This document shows, piece after piece, positions 23,215 through 36,900 of a stretch of 64,000 bases of DNA (position 1 is its first letter; every line of letters starts with the position of its first letter). The stretch covers positions 1,870,001 to 1,934,000 of the forward strand of contig OZ026845.1 in NCBI GenBank assembly GCA_964023205.1, in the 5' to 3' direction. Source of the DNA: Lutraria lutraria. Taxonomy: Eukaryota > Mollusca > Bivalvia > Venerida > Mactridae. Made by a program: the position numbers and the translations under genes. The notes beneath the pieces are model-generated. The model worked only from the letters and a program-made list of their open reading frames with translations, ran no database searches and was not told where the DNA came from.

Positions 23215-24946
23215 TGTGAAAATGGTAGTTTAAAGACTATTTATGCGTTCAACTCGTCCAGGCTTGTCGCGAGATGTTTGAAAGGTTGCCTTTTCATTGG
23301 TTAATTTTACAACTTTCGGTTATGATAAAAATCATTCCTCCCGTCTAGTCCGGATATTGTTATTAGTCATTATCACGGTAAGTGAATATTATGCAGCCGT
23401 TTAGTGCGTTCTTGACGACGATATTTTTAAGTGTTGATTTACTCTTATTTGCTGCTTTCAAGGGCTAATATTCGACATTGAAACGGTAATTTCATAGCTA
23501 TCATGTTTTAAGCAAATTAAATTAGTTAATCCAGCATACATACTATATATTGCGTGCCGTGAATGCAAGCCAATTTTAGAATGGATGGTCAGTCATACCA
23601 GGGATGCTATATTACCCCTGGTCATACAGACACTGAAGTCTGAACTGTATGATCATGAATAATGATTACTACGGTATTTATTGTATTGTAATAGGAGGAA
23701 AATAATGTAACCAATGTGGGGCTCCAACATGCGACCTGTCACCTCCTGCTTGGAAGTCAGATGCTCTGGCCGGTGTATATCCCAGCCAATTCATAAATAC
23801 AATATACCGCACCACTACAGTATTTTGTTTGTTTTCCTTGATGCCAGTCAATGATGTCAAGGATGTTCTCAGTAGTCCAGAACGATGATCAATTCAGTCT
23901 TATCAAAAGAAATTCAAGATCATGATGATGCCAAAATATTGATAAGTGCAGTATTTAGGACGTCTAAATGGTTTCACAAACTCTTTAATTGTAACAGCAT
24001 CATTTACACATTTAAATGTGACAACCCTAGTGATAAGTTAGCTTTTACTTATCTTTATCATGTAACAAAACCTTATTTGTTCAATATACATGTAGGTATA
24101 AAGTCTGTAATAATTTGTACTGATATTTACTGCCAGATTTTGCATATATATAGTCAGTACCCCGTTTACCGGTGTTATCCAAATAACGGTGCATCTTATA
24201 ATATCCGTAATATATATACACTCGTCATACATATAAAACTTACCATTGTCAACATAGTTAAAACGTCATTTTGAGGATAAGTACGCATTAAAATTAATTT
24301 TGCATTAAAAAATACATGAAATATTAATGATTCAATAAAAATATAGAGTAATGTATTTGTTTCACTGCGTTTTCGTTTTTATGCCACTTCCGTTATAAAA
24401 TAGTTCTGTGTTGAAATTATTGTTTAGAGTTTAACCCAGCGTTATAATATCGCTGCTACATTATGACGCCATGTGACCTTCAAAGGTTTCTACTTGTTCA
24501 CTGTTATTTAGATCATTCGAGGAAAGAAAGATGGCGGCCAACTGTATTTTATTTATTGATTGTGGGCACTAGACTAGTACAGATTTTGAGTATTTGACTA
24601 TTGGCATTTGTAAAGGAGTTGTGCACCTATAAATTTCAATATTTGATTCATGGCAGTGATTTTTTCTGTTTGTTCAATTTCCATTCTAAATTTAGCCACA
24701 CCGTTATCCAGTGCCACTTGTATAATAGTCAACGCTACTATTAAGACTGTTTGGGTGGCGAGACACTTTTTTTGTATGGCCCGATCCTCTCTGAGAGGAT
24801 GCCCCTTCCGTAATTCATTTATGAAATTGGCAAACCGTAAAGCGAAATAAGTAAGGCAATTTGCATATATATTTATTTACAAATTCAAGTCACCTAGATA
24901 TCATTATATAATTACCTAAAACAGGTTGAAGGAAAGGACCTCTAAA
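23215..24946. promoter_or_regulatory. Divergent promoter region of CKS and FAM227
   Basis: The two start codons are 1.73 kb apart. On the CKS side an inverted CCAAT box (23296-23300) lies beside TTTGAA (23277-23282), which matches the cell-cycle CHR element. On the FAM227 side AAGATGGCGGC at 24528-24538 matches the YY1 site. A good acceptor at 24923-24924 shows that FAM227 has an upstream non-coding exon. Element functions are inferred from motif matches. Confidence 0.5.
23686..23860 (-). mobile_element. tRNA-related SINE fragment
   Basis: Starts 'gtaataggaggaaaataatg', continues 'ccaatgtggggctcc', and has 'agtcagatgctctggccgg', the decayed mirror of an A-box. Matches the reverse complement of 10372-10450 and the body at 10605-10705. 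Confidence 0.45.
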
Positions 24947-27900
24947 ATGACTGCTCCATTAATGGATCCGAAGATTGCTGCCATAATGGCAAAACTCGAA
25001 AGTGGAGAAAAGAAGAAAGAAGAAATAAAACAAAAGACTGAAGAACCACAAAAAACTCCAACAAACCTTGAAGAGTTCATGAAACATGAAAAATTGGTAA
25101 ATGCATGCATCTTTTTTAAAATTATTGTACTTACATTCTATAATTTATACTATGTATGCAAATCTTATTGATAATCTTTTGAAGCCCATATTAATCCATA
25201 TTTTTTCAATTGATCAGGATTTAGCATTAATGTTTGATAACATTTGTTTTGGGGGAAAATAACATCAAAGTAGTATATTAGGTTTAATTGATATGTCTTG
25301 ATATCAATTTTTAAGGATGAATGGCCACAAAGATTAACATCAGAAGGCCCCATGGACATCCAGGGTGAAGGGCTGCTACTTGGTAGTAAAGAAGATATTG
25401 CTGCATTGTTGAGGGAATCAGCTCGTATCCTTCGATAATTTCTGTCTTATATACTAGAATTTTTTATGTTTATTATGATAGAGTTATCAAATTTACTGCA
25501 ATTCGCTTTTCCTGAAATTGACCACGATTGCTTCCGAGTGAGACATATTGTGTGATAAGCATTATTTCTAAAATGTTTGGTTAAAATCATATATTATTGC
25601 ATTCAAAATGTAAATATTGAAGATGAACATAATGGACCAATTGGATACTTTAGTTGTAAATAAAATTAATTCCCAGTGTGGGTTTTCCTAATAGCATATT
25701 TGAAGACTTAACTTAGTTAAGCACTTGGTCTACATTTGCTAGAAGACATGCAACAAAGACTTGATAACTTGGAAGAGACACTTAATTATTATGCCTCCCA
25801 GATTGTGTCAGAAGGAAAACGAACATCAAGACTTCATGATGGGCTGTTCTATTCACCATCGAGAAGTATGTTTGAACATTACATTATTAAAATTGTCTAA
25901 ATATTCATACCTTAAATCATTTTTTAATTATGAATGTGATTTATTTTTTAAATAGATGAACAACTTTTTCTGAATGAATGATCTTTTGAAATTAATTAAT
26001 TAAAATTTTCATTTTTGTGGTCAGTCAATTGTATTGTACTTGTATATTTTTTTTATTTATTTTATTATTCATCAATACTTCTGGTTATATAATATACATA
26101 ACAGATAATTTATCTTATAGTTACATCTTTCTGCTTGTCTGTTGTTAAGTTTGAATAAATTTATACCTTGTTGGATTTTTTCAGTTTAGTCGTTTCTAAT
26201 TGAGTAAAAGCCCTTTGATTTTCTATAAAAATATAAATGTGGCAATAAAATGTGGCTTCCATTCCCTTTTCCACAAACTCTATTTTTCATCTTATCATTA
26301 CAGCATTTATGACAGAGGTATCTGGGTCAGATGCTGTGAAATCACACCATAGTTCGAAGGGGCACAAAAGCTTGGTGAGTTTTACTGTGTTGTTTTTACT
26401 ATCAGTTTTTGTCCAGGAAACATTTCTTTAATTCTTTTTTTAGAATTTTGTAAATGGATGGACCTTTTCCAGAAATATTTATCATTTTTAGCGTTTTATA
26501 GAATTGTTCTAAAAAGTTATAATTTTATCTATTTTTCTACTGTTATTTAGTCTGTTGATTTTACTACTACATGTGTATATATCGACCTTTTTCTCTAAAT
26601 AGAAGCAGGAAGAAGTATCTGATACTTAGTTGGTATAATTGATTTAAATTTCTACAAAATATTTCATAATTGTATTGTCCCCTTGGTTAAGTATATACAA
26701 TTTTTGTACTACATATATATTTGTTACAGAAGTTGGAAGAATATTGTTTATTTTATATCATTTTTGTAGAAGTCTATTTTGGAGAGCTAAATTTAACTCA
26801 GTGTTTATTATACTATGAATATTATATACTGTGACAAACAATATTTTAGGAAGGCCAGTTTAATATGAAGGTATGGACCACATGAGACAATTTTTATTTT
26901 CTTGTTTATTGAACTAAGTGCAAACAATATTGGATGACCTTTTTCTGCTTTTCTTCTGTTATGTAATGCCCAATGAAATATTTCTTTTTAATGTCTATAA
27001 CTTAACTTAACTATGTCTGAGCAAGCTACATTTCTGATACACATTTCTTTTCCAAATGGAGAAAATGTAATAAAGTTCATGAACAAAATGTAAAGTATTG
27101 GTGCAAAATTGTTTTTAATGGGGTACAATGGCTTTTGCCAAACTCAAGCAAATGAAAATGGTATGACTAGCCCACATCTTTAATTTTATTCAGCAAAATC
27201 TACTTAAATACACATTCCTGGTGCAGAAGTGTATTATATATACTCTTAATAGTTAGAAATTAGTTCAATTAAGCAATTGTAAGACTTTTAACCAAAGTGC
27301 TTATTATAATACATAATGATAAAAAACCTTTGCCTGACTGCACAATCGTCATATTTTTCCATAAACAATTGAATAAAAATGTCTCTGTGGATAGAAGGAG
27401 TAATGATATTTGTTTGTCGCTTTTTTATGTCAAACTACCAGCAATGGCTGTTATGCTGTGTGACTTGAGAAAATCTTTTGAACTATGTTTTTAATTTTGT
27501 GTTAAACTGGAATGTATAAGAAATATAATCCGTGTATACTGAAATGTTAACAAGATATGATGAGTGTGCAAAAATGTGCTAAGTTCATTTCTAAAGGTAA
27601 TCTGAGTACATGGGTATGTTGAGATCAACAGACATTTATGCCTTAAATTTAACAAACATTGTGTATTTGAATTGTTTAGATTGAAACATGTAACTTCGTG
27701 GGCAGTGTTATTGATACTTAACACAATTAATTCAATAACTCCTAATTTGAGTCCAGTAATAAATATTTTCTCTCAAATTTAAGTCTTCACTCAATTTTTA
27801 AGATTTCTCTCAAGTAATGGCTTTGCATGGCTTTTAATGCTACAATTTTGAATGATGGTTCAAATTAAGTAAAAACTTTTGGAATTTTGTACTTAAAGGG

Positions 27901-30900
27901 TCAATACTAAATGTATTTATACATTTAAAATGATTTCAAATATTTATCGGGTAGGATGATCAAATTTACTTTTTGACTACTGGATTGGAAAAAGAAGGTG
28001 TTCGTATGGACATGATCTCGGTATTGTACATAAAGCACACATGTATTTTTGGGGATTTGGATGTCACAAGCAGTCAATTTATTATTACATATATGTACAG
28101 GGCTATGGACATTTTATTTACTTAAATTTTATTTGTTTAGACTTTTTATAGCATAACGTCACAAACAACACGAATGCACTATGAATATACATGTACATAC
28201 ACAGGGGAACAGATGTATATTTGTATAACTGTAAGGGAGCTAGCACATTGAAGAGATAGTCTTTTATGGTGTATTAAGGCCTAAGATGTCCACTGAGATA
28301 AAATACACAATTATTATAATACATATATATGTATACGTTTTATATGATAAATGTGTGTATTTGTTTTTGGCCCATGTTGCCTTTTTCAGTCATTGTGTAC
28401 CATCTATTCAATGTGCTTACCACCTGTATATAATCAGCAGCATATTTATGGTGTCTGAATGTCTATATAAATAATATAATTTTTATGTGTTTTTTTAATC
28501 AGGGATAATTATTGACTTTGTTCGGTACAAGTCTTACATATCTTTATAATGGAATTAGGCCATCATTGCGTAAATATTGTGTGTTTAATGTGAAACTTTT
28601 GATCTTTTACCTCAATTTTCTCCAATTTTTTTGTAAAGGCCTTACTTTAGTTAAATCATAATAGAAAAAAAACATTGTTAATAGGGAAAATCTTCCTTTC
28701 CGAATTTCCACCTAGTCGGTACCACAGGCCTGTGGTCTGTACAAGTCCTGATTAGAATGGTAATATCATTCACTATCAAGTTCCAGTGACTAGGATTTGT
28801 TCTTTGTTTTAACCAGATGTGGTGTTGATTTTGAGTTTGTTTGATTTTTATTGTATTTTGTTTTGCAAATTTGTTTGCAGGGTGATAGTAAATTACTTCA
28901 GGTAACTCAGGGTTATTGATAATCATGTATATACGAGGAAAATTCTGTATCTGTGTACCATATCTATTAGATTCACAAGCCTCTAATTCTAACATAGAGT
29001 TTCATGATCTTAGGTATAAATCTCCGAGGTTCAGCAGACCAGTCTAAAAGTGTCTGATTGGTCAATTTGAATTAAGATTTGAAATTGGCCAACCACAAGG
29101 CTGAATTCTTAGACTGGTCTCCACAGTGAGTTTTTGATTATCTTGGTCTTTCAGTTTTAGAAATGGTAAGTGTTAGCTCTAAGATGAGTAGAACTTATTT
29201 GTTCCATTGTTTCTGTAGCGTCTGTTATGTACGGTATTGTCAACTTTTGTGTTATTGGGGTAAAAAACGTTTTAAAAATGTAATACATTAGAATATTCTG
29301 TTAGATTCTCTATTGTAGACATTTGTTTTTGTGACATAGCTCATATATATAACTGTTAGTACTCTGTGGCTATGGGACTTATACGTTTAAAACACTGTGA
29401 TAAAGAAAAAGGACTACAGATCTATAGTTCACAGAGTCATATATAGATAAGACACATAGAATTTAGGATAACTTTTCTTTAACCTTGGATTCTCTGGTAA
29501 TAATGTGAGTTTGTCAGTTGATTGCTGAGGTACGGGCAGTCCAGAATCACAATGTTGGTCAAATGTTGACATAATTTTGTAATGAAATGACAAAATGAAA
29601 GATGATTGAAATATTTCTAATTTAGGCATAAAAAGTTTGTTTGTTTCCGGTTACATGCTCATTAAAAAAAGGGAAGGTACCCGGTAGGTTGGGGCTTTTT
29701 TCTGCTCTTATGTGGAAAGGTAAATATGGATGTACCATTCCTTGGGCCTAATCAAAAGTCTAGGGTAGTGGGAAAAAATTGGCGCTGGTTGGGTAACCAG
29801 AAACAAAAAATCTTTTTTACACCTTATCATAAAATGTAGCCGGTATTGTTCTACAAATCAATGTTCTCACAATGTATAAGATATTTCTACAAACTAAAGT
29901 TTTTGAAAGCATTTTGTGTAGAATCAAGTAGTTTTTTCATTTCCAAGCTCAAAGAGCTGCTGAAATAAAGATTATTAGCTGCACTTTGTGCTCCTATGCT
30001 TTAGACAGAAATGCACTGTTAGAATAGAGGTCTGCCTATATAAAATTCTTCAGTATCCATACTTCTCTGGAAAGATTAAAATAGCTTATCTATGTACATG
30101 CATACACAATTCAGAATCAGCTCATACAGTCATGTATATACAGTGCAACCTCTCCAAAGCAACACACTTTGGGAGAAGCAAAAGTATGTTCTTGTTGAGA
30201 GGTTTTTGCTCTAGAGAGGTTAAATTAATAGTTAAATCATGCAGTGGGAAAAATCATGCAGATGTTGAAGAGAGTTTGTTGCTCAAGAGAGGGTCACTCT
30301 TCAAGAGGTTGTACTGTAGTTGTATCATTGATGTTTGTAAATCAGTACATGTATATAGATTCTAAATGTCCAGTCTATAGCTGCCCCTTTTTACATACAC
30401 ATCCAAGAAGGCTGCAATGATTGAGATTTTTTACCAGTTAAATAACGACTTGGTTTGATGACCACTTAGAAAAACAGATGAATTGAATCATAATATAGAA
30501 TGTGTACCTAAATTTCTGTGCCGAAAGTGATGTACATAAACTCAGTGTAGAGAATTCAAGAATGCACCAAATATATATATATTTTTTTGTATATAAAATG
30601 TTAAAAAATATCCGAGTCAAGTAAATTAATAATGAAAAATAATCAACATTTCTTAAATAATATATGATACCTATGAAATGTTGATTATTTTTCATTATTT
30701 TTTTATATATACATGTATATGTATATTTAGAAATTTGCTGATAAGCAGTTACATAGTAATTTAAACACTTTAAACATGTAGAAAGATGCATGATGCTTTA
30801 CAACCTATTAATAAGGCATAACATAATGTATTAATAGTACTTTTTTATTTTTCTGAGATTTTGTTTGTATTTTTACATAATATTATTTTATGTTTTTTAC

Positions 30901-33900
30901 ATACATCTGTAAGAGTTTGTAGATAGATTTTAATTAAATAGATCTTTATAATATTTTTTCCCTGTCCTTTTTTATAGGATTAATCAATAAATTTAACTTT
31001 TGTTCTTCATTCTAATTTTTGCAATTTTTCTGAATTGTAGGACTTTGTTGATTCTTTGATTGAGACGCGGAAGAAGAGTTTGGAGTATTGTCAGTTCCCT
31101 GGATTCCGTCACGGTGAATTAATTGAGTTACCTGGACAGCTGGAATCTCCGCCCATTCTACACAGGGTCACCAAGGCACAAGATTTTAATGTAAGAAAGG
31201 GTGCATGTTTTTTTGCTTTCATCAGATCTTATTTCCCTGATGTCATTTTCAGAATCTAAGCACCAAAACCTTGTTCTGTTATGGTCTTCAAAAATGCTAA
31301 TTTTCAGCAGCTTCAACATTGATTTTTTATATCTAAAGCTTAGAAAGTAAAAAATACTATTTTGTGATATTTTTCAGCCTGGTTTCAAGAAGTTCTGGAA
31401 GAAGTTATTCTTGTCTGAGGCGTCGGTTGCAGTGATGCAAGATTCTTTCTGGTGGTTCTTTCTTGATAAATTTGATGTAAGTTACATTTCTGACAAAATT
31501 GTTCACATTTTACCACCAAACAGTCTTAAATTGTAACAAGAGTTGCCAGGTCACAAAATACTCCCGTCAAGGGCCATAACTCAGAAGTGCCTGGGTTGAT
31601 TGGGCTGGTTATCGAACTTGACCGAGAGCTCATGGCCATAAACATTTCCATTAAGTTCGGTGAGGATCCGAATAAAACAGTTTGAATAAGAGAGCAGACA
31701 CCATTGTGGACGCCACCCGCCCGCCGTGGGTTTCCCCTGCGTATAAAAATTAATCTTGAGAGCAGGTGGCAAAGTTGTTTAACTTCATACTGGTCTTCAG
31801 GCTGACATTTTATATTTATGTATAACAGACCCTAATACAAAATTTTAATATTCATACAGAGAGGCAATATTACTAGCTGGTACTATTTTCTATAATTGTA
31901 TCTATAGTATTTTTAATTTATTGGATGTTTACAAATTCCAAAATTACAGAAAAATCTTGTATATAGTGCTAGTGCTATTGTAATTTGCAAGCACAGATTC
32001 TAGTGTACTGATATTTAAAATTAGAATGCTAATTGAAAAGATGAAAGTAAAAATAATGAAATCTTCGTTAATGATAAAAAAAATTGTGGTTACTTCACAC
32101 CTGTGTTTGCAGCCACCTCAGAATAAAGGTCATCCTGTGATTAAAGGTCATCCTGTGATTAAAGGCCATTTTAAAAAAAAACTATTGATTATTTAGAACC
32201 AACTGAGCTCCAGATAAAGGCCAACTGTTAATAAAGGCCATATTTTGTCTTTCCCAAAGGTGACCTTTTTTCACAGGTTTGACTGTAGATATGTTGCCTT
32301 CTTATTCCTTGTTATCTTTAAAAGTATGTTGTCTGTGATAAGAAAATTATATAATTTAGAGAATATAGAAATCACTTAATATTGTAATGTATGATACATC
32401 AAGCGACTATAGCAAAACTTTTGTAACTTATTGTACATGTATTTTGAAGCAGTTACAAAAGTTTTAATATTACAATCTCACTTTGTATATACAGTAATGT
32501 ATTTTTGTTTGAACACTGTAACTTTATACGCTCATTTTGTGTTATATATTTCCTATGTACCATGTTTTTAGAAATGGTTAAAATATGAATAATAATAAAT
32601 AAATAAATAGATAAATAATAACCTTCACTAAAAGATCATCACACTGTCTGGTTAAAGATAGCTTTATTTACATAATATTGACTAACTTTATTTTAGGATT
32701 GTAAAAGTTTACTGTATAATTTCTTTTTAGCCCGCTGTAACGTCACCCGATACGGTAAGGTCAATCGCTGAAACTGTTTAATCAAGCTTATTGTCATTTT
32801 TAGAAGTGTGGTGGAGGGGTTGTGTTGTGAGGGGAAATTAGGGTCCACAATTTATGTATTTCTTACAAATTTAATAATCTGTAACATTCTGGATACTGTA
32901 TACAAACTTGTATTCATTAATTAATATCAATTGACAGTATGGCTGCTTCATTGTAAAATTATGTGAAACTCTATCATCAATTGTTTGGGTTTTTTGCTGA
33001 AGGACTAAACAAAATTTTGTTTCTGGTAAAATACTCATTAGAAATATGGTAGTTACGGCTCTTGAAAGCGTGTAGAAAGGTAAATAGTGAGAAAATGGAT
33101 GTACTGTTTCCTGGGTTTGATAAAAACATGTTCATTATTAATAAAAAATCTCTGGCTGCTGGGAAAAAATAGGGTAGGTCGGGAAACAAACAATTTCTTT
33201 TTTACACCAACTTGTCATGTTGTTATTTCAGAAATCTAACCCTGTTGACAAGAATTTATTGTATGATAGAATTGCTGACAGTTATGTAGCTCTCTTCACC
33301 AGTATAAATGAGGATGTGAAGGACAAATTCCTAATGGTTAGTACTTGTTTTCTGTGGTGATGTTAAATAAAGTTCATCAATATCTTATTGTTACAAAAAA
33401 TGTTTCTTCAAGGGAGTTAATTTCAGACTGAGTGAAGAATTAATTAAGTTGGAGTTAACTCCCTTGCACAAATTACAAATTAGTTGCTAAGAGCCTTTTG
33501 TCTGGTCAGACCAATTTTGACTACATTTACATTGCATCCTGGAAAGCCTAGTTTTGTTGCCCTGTCTTGTTTGGGAAGGTTTTTTAGTAGGATGTGATTT
33601 TTTCACCTACAGCATCTTTTCCTGCTTTAACAATGAGGGGGAAAACTCCAGGCATCCACCTTCTGTCGACTGCTTGCTGGACACACATGTGAAATTACGT
33701 CCCTGGTAGGATTCAAACAGGGCTAGTAAATACTAGTCAGAGGCCATGACCAGTGCACCACATGTGATTCTTTTAAAGAATATGTTCATAAAATGTAAAT
33801 GATCTGCCCTAGCTGTCATTTATTGCTGACTTCTATTAATGCACCTTTCTTTTCAGGCCTACCCTGATTGTTTAGCTCAAGCCGTATTTTCTGCCTATTG

Positions 33901-36900
33901 GGAAGCTTTTCCTGAGTCACGTTCCAAGTTTGATGACAATCTGAGACAAGAATTAGTCAATGTTATCAGTGAATGGACTACTGGTATGAAATAGCGACGT
34001 TATGAAGTACTTCCATATCATCTAATTTCTCTGGCATGAATTTTCACACATGAAAAATAATATTTTTACATGGCCTTATATTTGCTAGTTCTAGGTAAAA
34101 ATCATCATTAATATTATGAAAACATGAAAAAAATAGTGCATTGAAGTCATTTGACTGCAAGACAACGTTTTTGAGGACGGCCCTATTTGAAATGTGGTAT
34201 GGTAAATTCTGTACATGTACTTATGAAAAATAATTTCAAGAGCCTTTTCTGACTCATCTTGTATTTTATTAGGGGTTAAACCTGTACCAGGAACGTTTAA
34301 AGGATGGAAAGTAAGACGTCTACAATCCAGACCACCTAAGGGCCTTGAGAAGGAAAGTACAAAAACTGCTGAACAGATGATGCACGCTGCTGCTCTCAAC
34401 AAAAAGTGTAAGATTCTAATTGACTGATAAAACATTGGAACGACCAATTAAAGTCTGAAAGCATCGAAGTCTGCACAAGTTTTCTTGAATGTTTAATTCA
34501 AATTGTAAAAATAAGTCCATCAATTATGGAACCAATGTTACGTCTAGAAAGATGAGGAATGTTAATTTATTTTGTAATTCGATTTTAGAAGATATTTTAG
34601 CAAACTGAATGGTTTTTTTTTCATTGTTTTTCTGAATACAAATGTCAAAATACTGTGATAATCTTGTGAATCCACTTAGCTTTAAAATATAGAGAAAGTG
34701 GTTTTACCGTTTCTTGGAACTAATAAGATAGGGTCAGGGATAGATTGGATCACCAGAAACAAACAATTTTTTATGCCTTATGTTATGTCATAACATATTT
34801 TAACTAATTTTTTTTTTAGTGGATTATTCCCTGGACATTGACTCTTTTTCCAAGATGGTGGATCGTCTCGGTACAGATCATGTGGCTTATGGTATAACGC
34901 CACCTGGTGTCACTCGAGATTTAACCAGAATGACATATACTTCATCTCAGGGGCAGACAACTCTCTCACAATCCAGACTGGCTACTGCTGGTACTGACAA
35001 GAGGAAACCAGTCGAGGTAAGCTATGGTTAGGTTTCACATTCAAAAGATTTTATTTGTGATCTAATCATATACAGTCATGGCTCTAAACCTCTTGCCCAA
35101 TGTTCCGAGCTCGTAAATTTTATTGGGACTTGTGAACTTTCTCATTATTATGTTTTCGAGCTAGTGGTACAAATGTATATTGTTTATTTTCAGTAGGCCA
35201 CTTACAGCTCAGGAAGTTCAAACACTGTTAGGCACTATACATAGAAACTTGAAATTAATTTTTCAGCAGTCTTGTATTGTTATTATAGGTATGTTCATAC
35301 TAAAAACTTGAATCTTGAAAAAAATCCTGTTTACTGTAATATTTTTATTACTTTTATTTTTTGTTTTATTTTACAGTCACATCAGATTGGACCTGGACCT
35401 ACATATGAGAGGGTAAAATTTAACACTCAAGGTAGAAGCCCTCTGATATCCCACTACCTGCACGTACGACGTCTCAAAGACCTTCATCAACCAGGAAAGA
35501 AAGTTAGACGTACAGAGATAGTGAAATTGCCATCCCCTGGTCCAACGTATAAACAATTGATACAGAATACCCTTTCTATGACAGATGCTCTAAGTAAAGA
35601 ATATCAAAGGTTAGCTATAAGTTTTCTTTATACAGTGCCACCTCTTGAAAGCAACACTCTTTGGCAGTAGCCAAGTTATGTTGTTGTTGAGAGGTTGTTG
35701 CTATAGAGAGGTTAAATAAAGAGTTATATCATGCAGTGAGAAAAATCATGCTGTTGTTGTAAGGAGGTTGTGGGTCAAGAGAGGGCTGCTCTGGAGAGGT
35801 TGAAATGTAATCAAAATTTGTTGTAGTTTTTCTATTATTTTGTCTCACCAATAATACTTCTATTCTATGGAGATCTTGTCAGTTTTTTAATTAATCTTAG
35901 TCTACTATTCATTTGACTGGTTTTATGTAATTCATGCTTTTTTTTAACTTCATGTCTTGAGAACTGTAAACATTCCTATCTCACTTCCTCAATTCAAGTT
36001 GAGCATACCCTATTTTAAAAACTTCAACATCTGTTTGTACTTTGTATGCTTTTTGTTTTAATTTTTTCTTACAAAAATATCAGGTACTTTTCTGAGAAGA
36101 AATCAACTATGTGTACTGTAATCAATGGTTGATTGATTATAATTATTAACATATTTGTTATGTTAGTGTGTTAATTAATATGAAGATTATGTTTGAATAT
36201 TTGCAAAGTGAAGCTTCTTGAGATATGTTTGACTTTCTGATTCATTTAAGAATTGATTTAAACCAGGTGCTTACTAAGCCCTTTTGATTCACCAAATTTT
36301 AACGATATAACACTTTTCTAAGCTTAGAGACCTGGGGCCGTATTTATAAAGCTTCTTAACTTAAGATTTTCTTAAATTTTGACTTAAATGCCTGAAATCT
36401 GTTCATTTTGCTCTTAAATTTGATAAATATCTTAAGTGTTATTTATAAATGATCTTAGCTTTATTTTTAACTTAAATATCGACTTATTTTAAGATAGCTA
36501 AAAAGGTATCTTAAATGTTTTAAGAAATTTTTTAAAGCATGCACATTTTGTTTACCAAATCACCAACAGGACAAAAACAAATACTATTAACTAAAGTTAC
36601 AGAGGGAACTAGATTTTATATTGCATTTTATTGATAAGTCCTTATATTTGTTATTTATCACCCAATGTTTCGAAGAAATCTATCCTGTTAGGACCGATTC
36701 TACAGCAGTTATTCATATAATATCCAAGTTTCAAATTTCAATATTTACCTATGAATTCTAAGTATGATTCTCGTTTAAATTTATAAATACCATACGTAAT
36801 TCCATCTTATTTATTACTTTCGTTTCTTTTATAATTACATTTGGGCTTGAATAACTGGTGCACCCTATAGGGATCCTTTCAAGGCAAAGAATATCCATGG

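Noticed and set aside
29143..29163. Microexon candidate TTTTAGAAATG between CAG and GTAAGTG
   Set aside because: 11 nt long, so it shifts the frame, and it contains an in-frame TAG.
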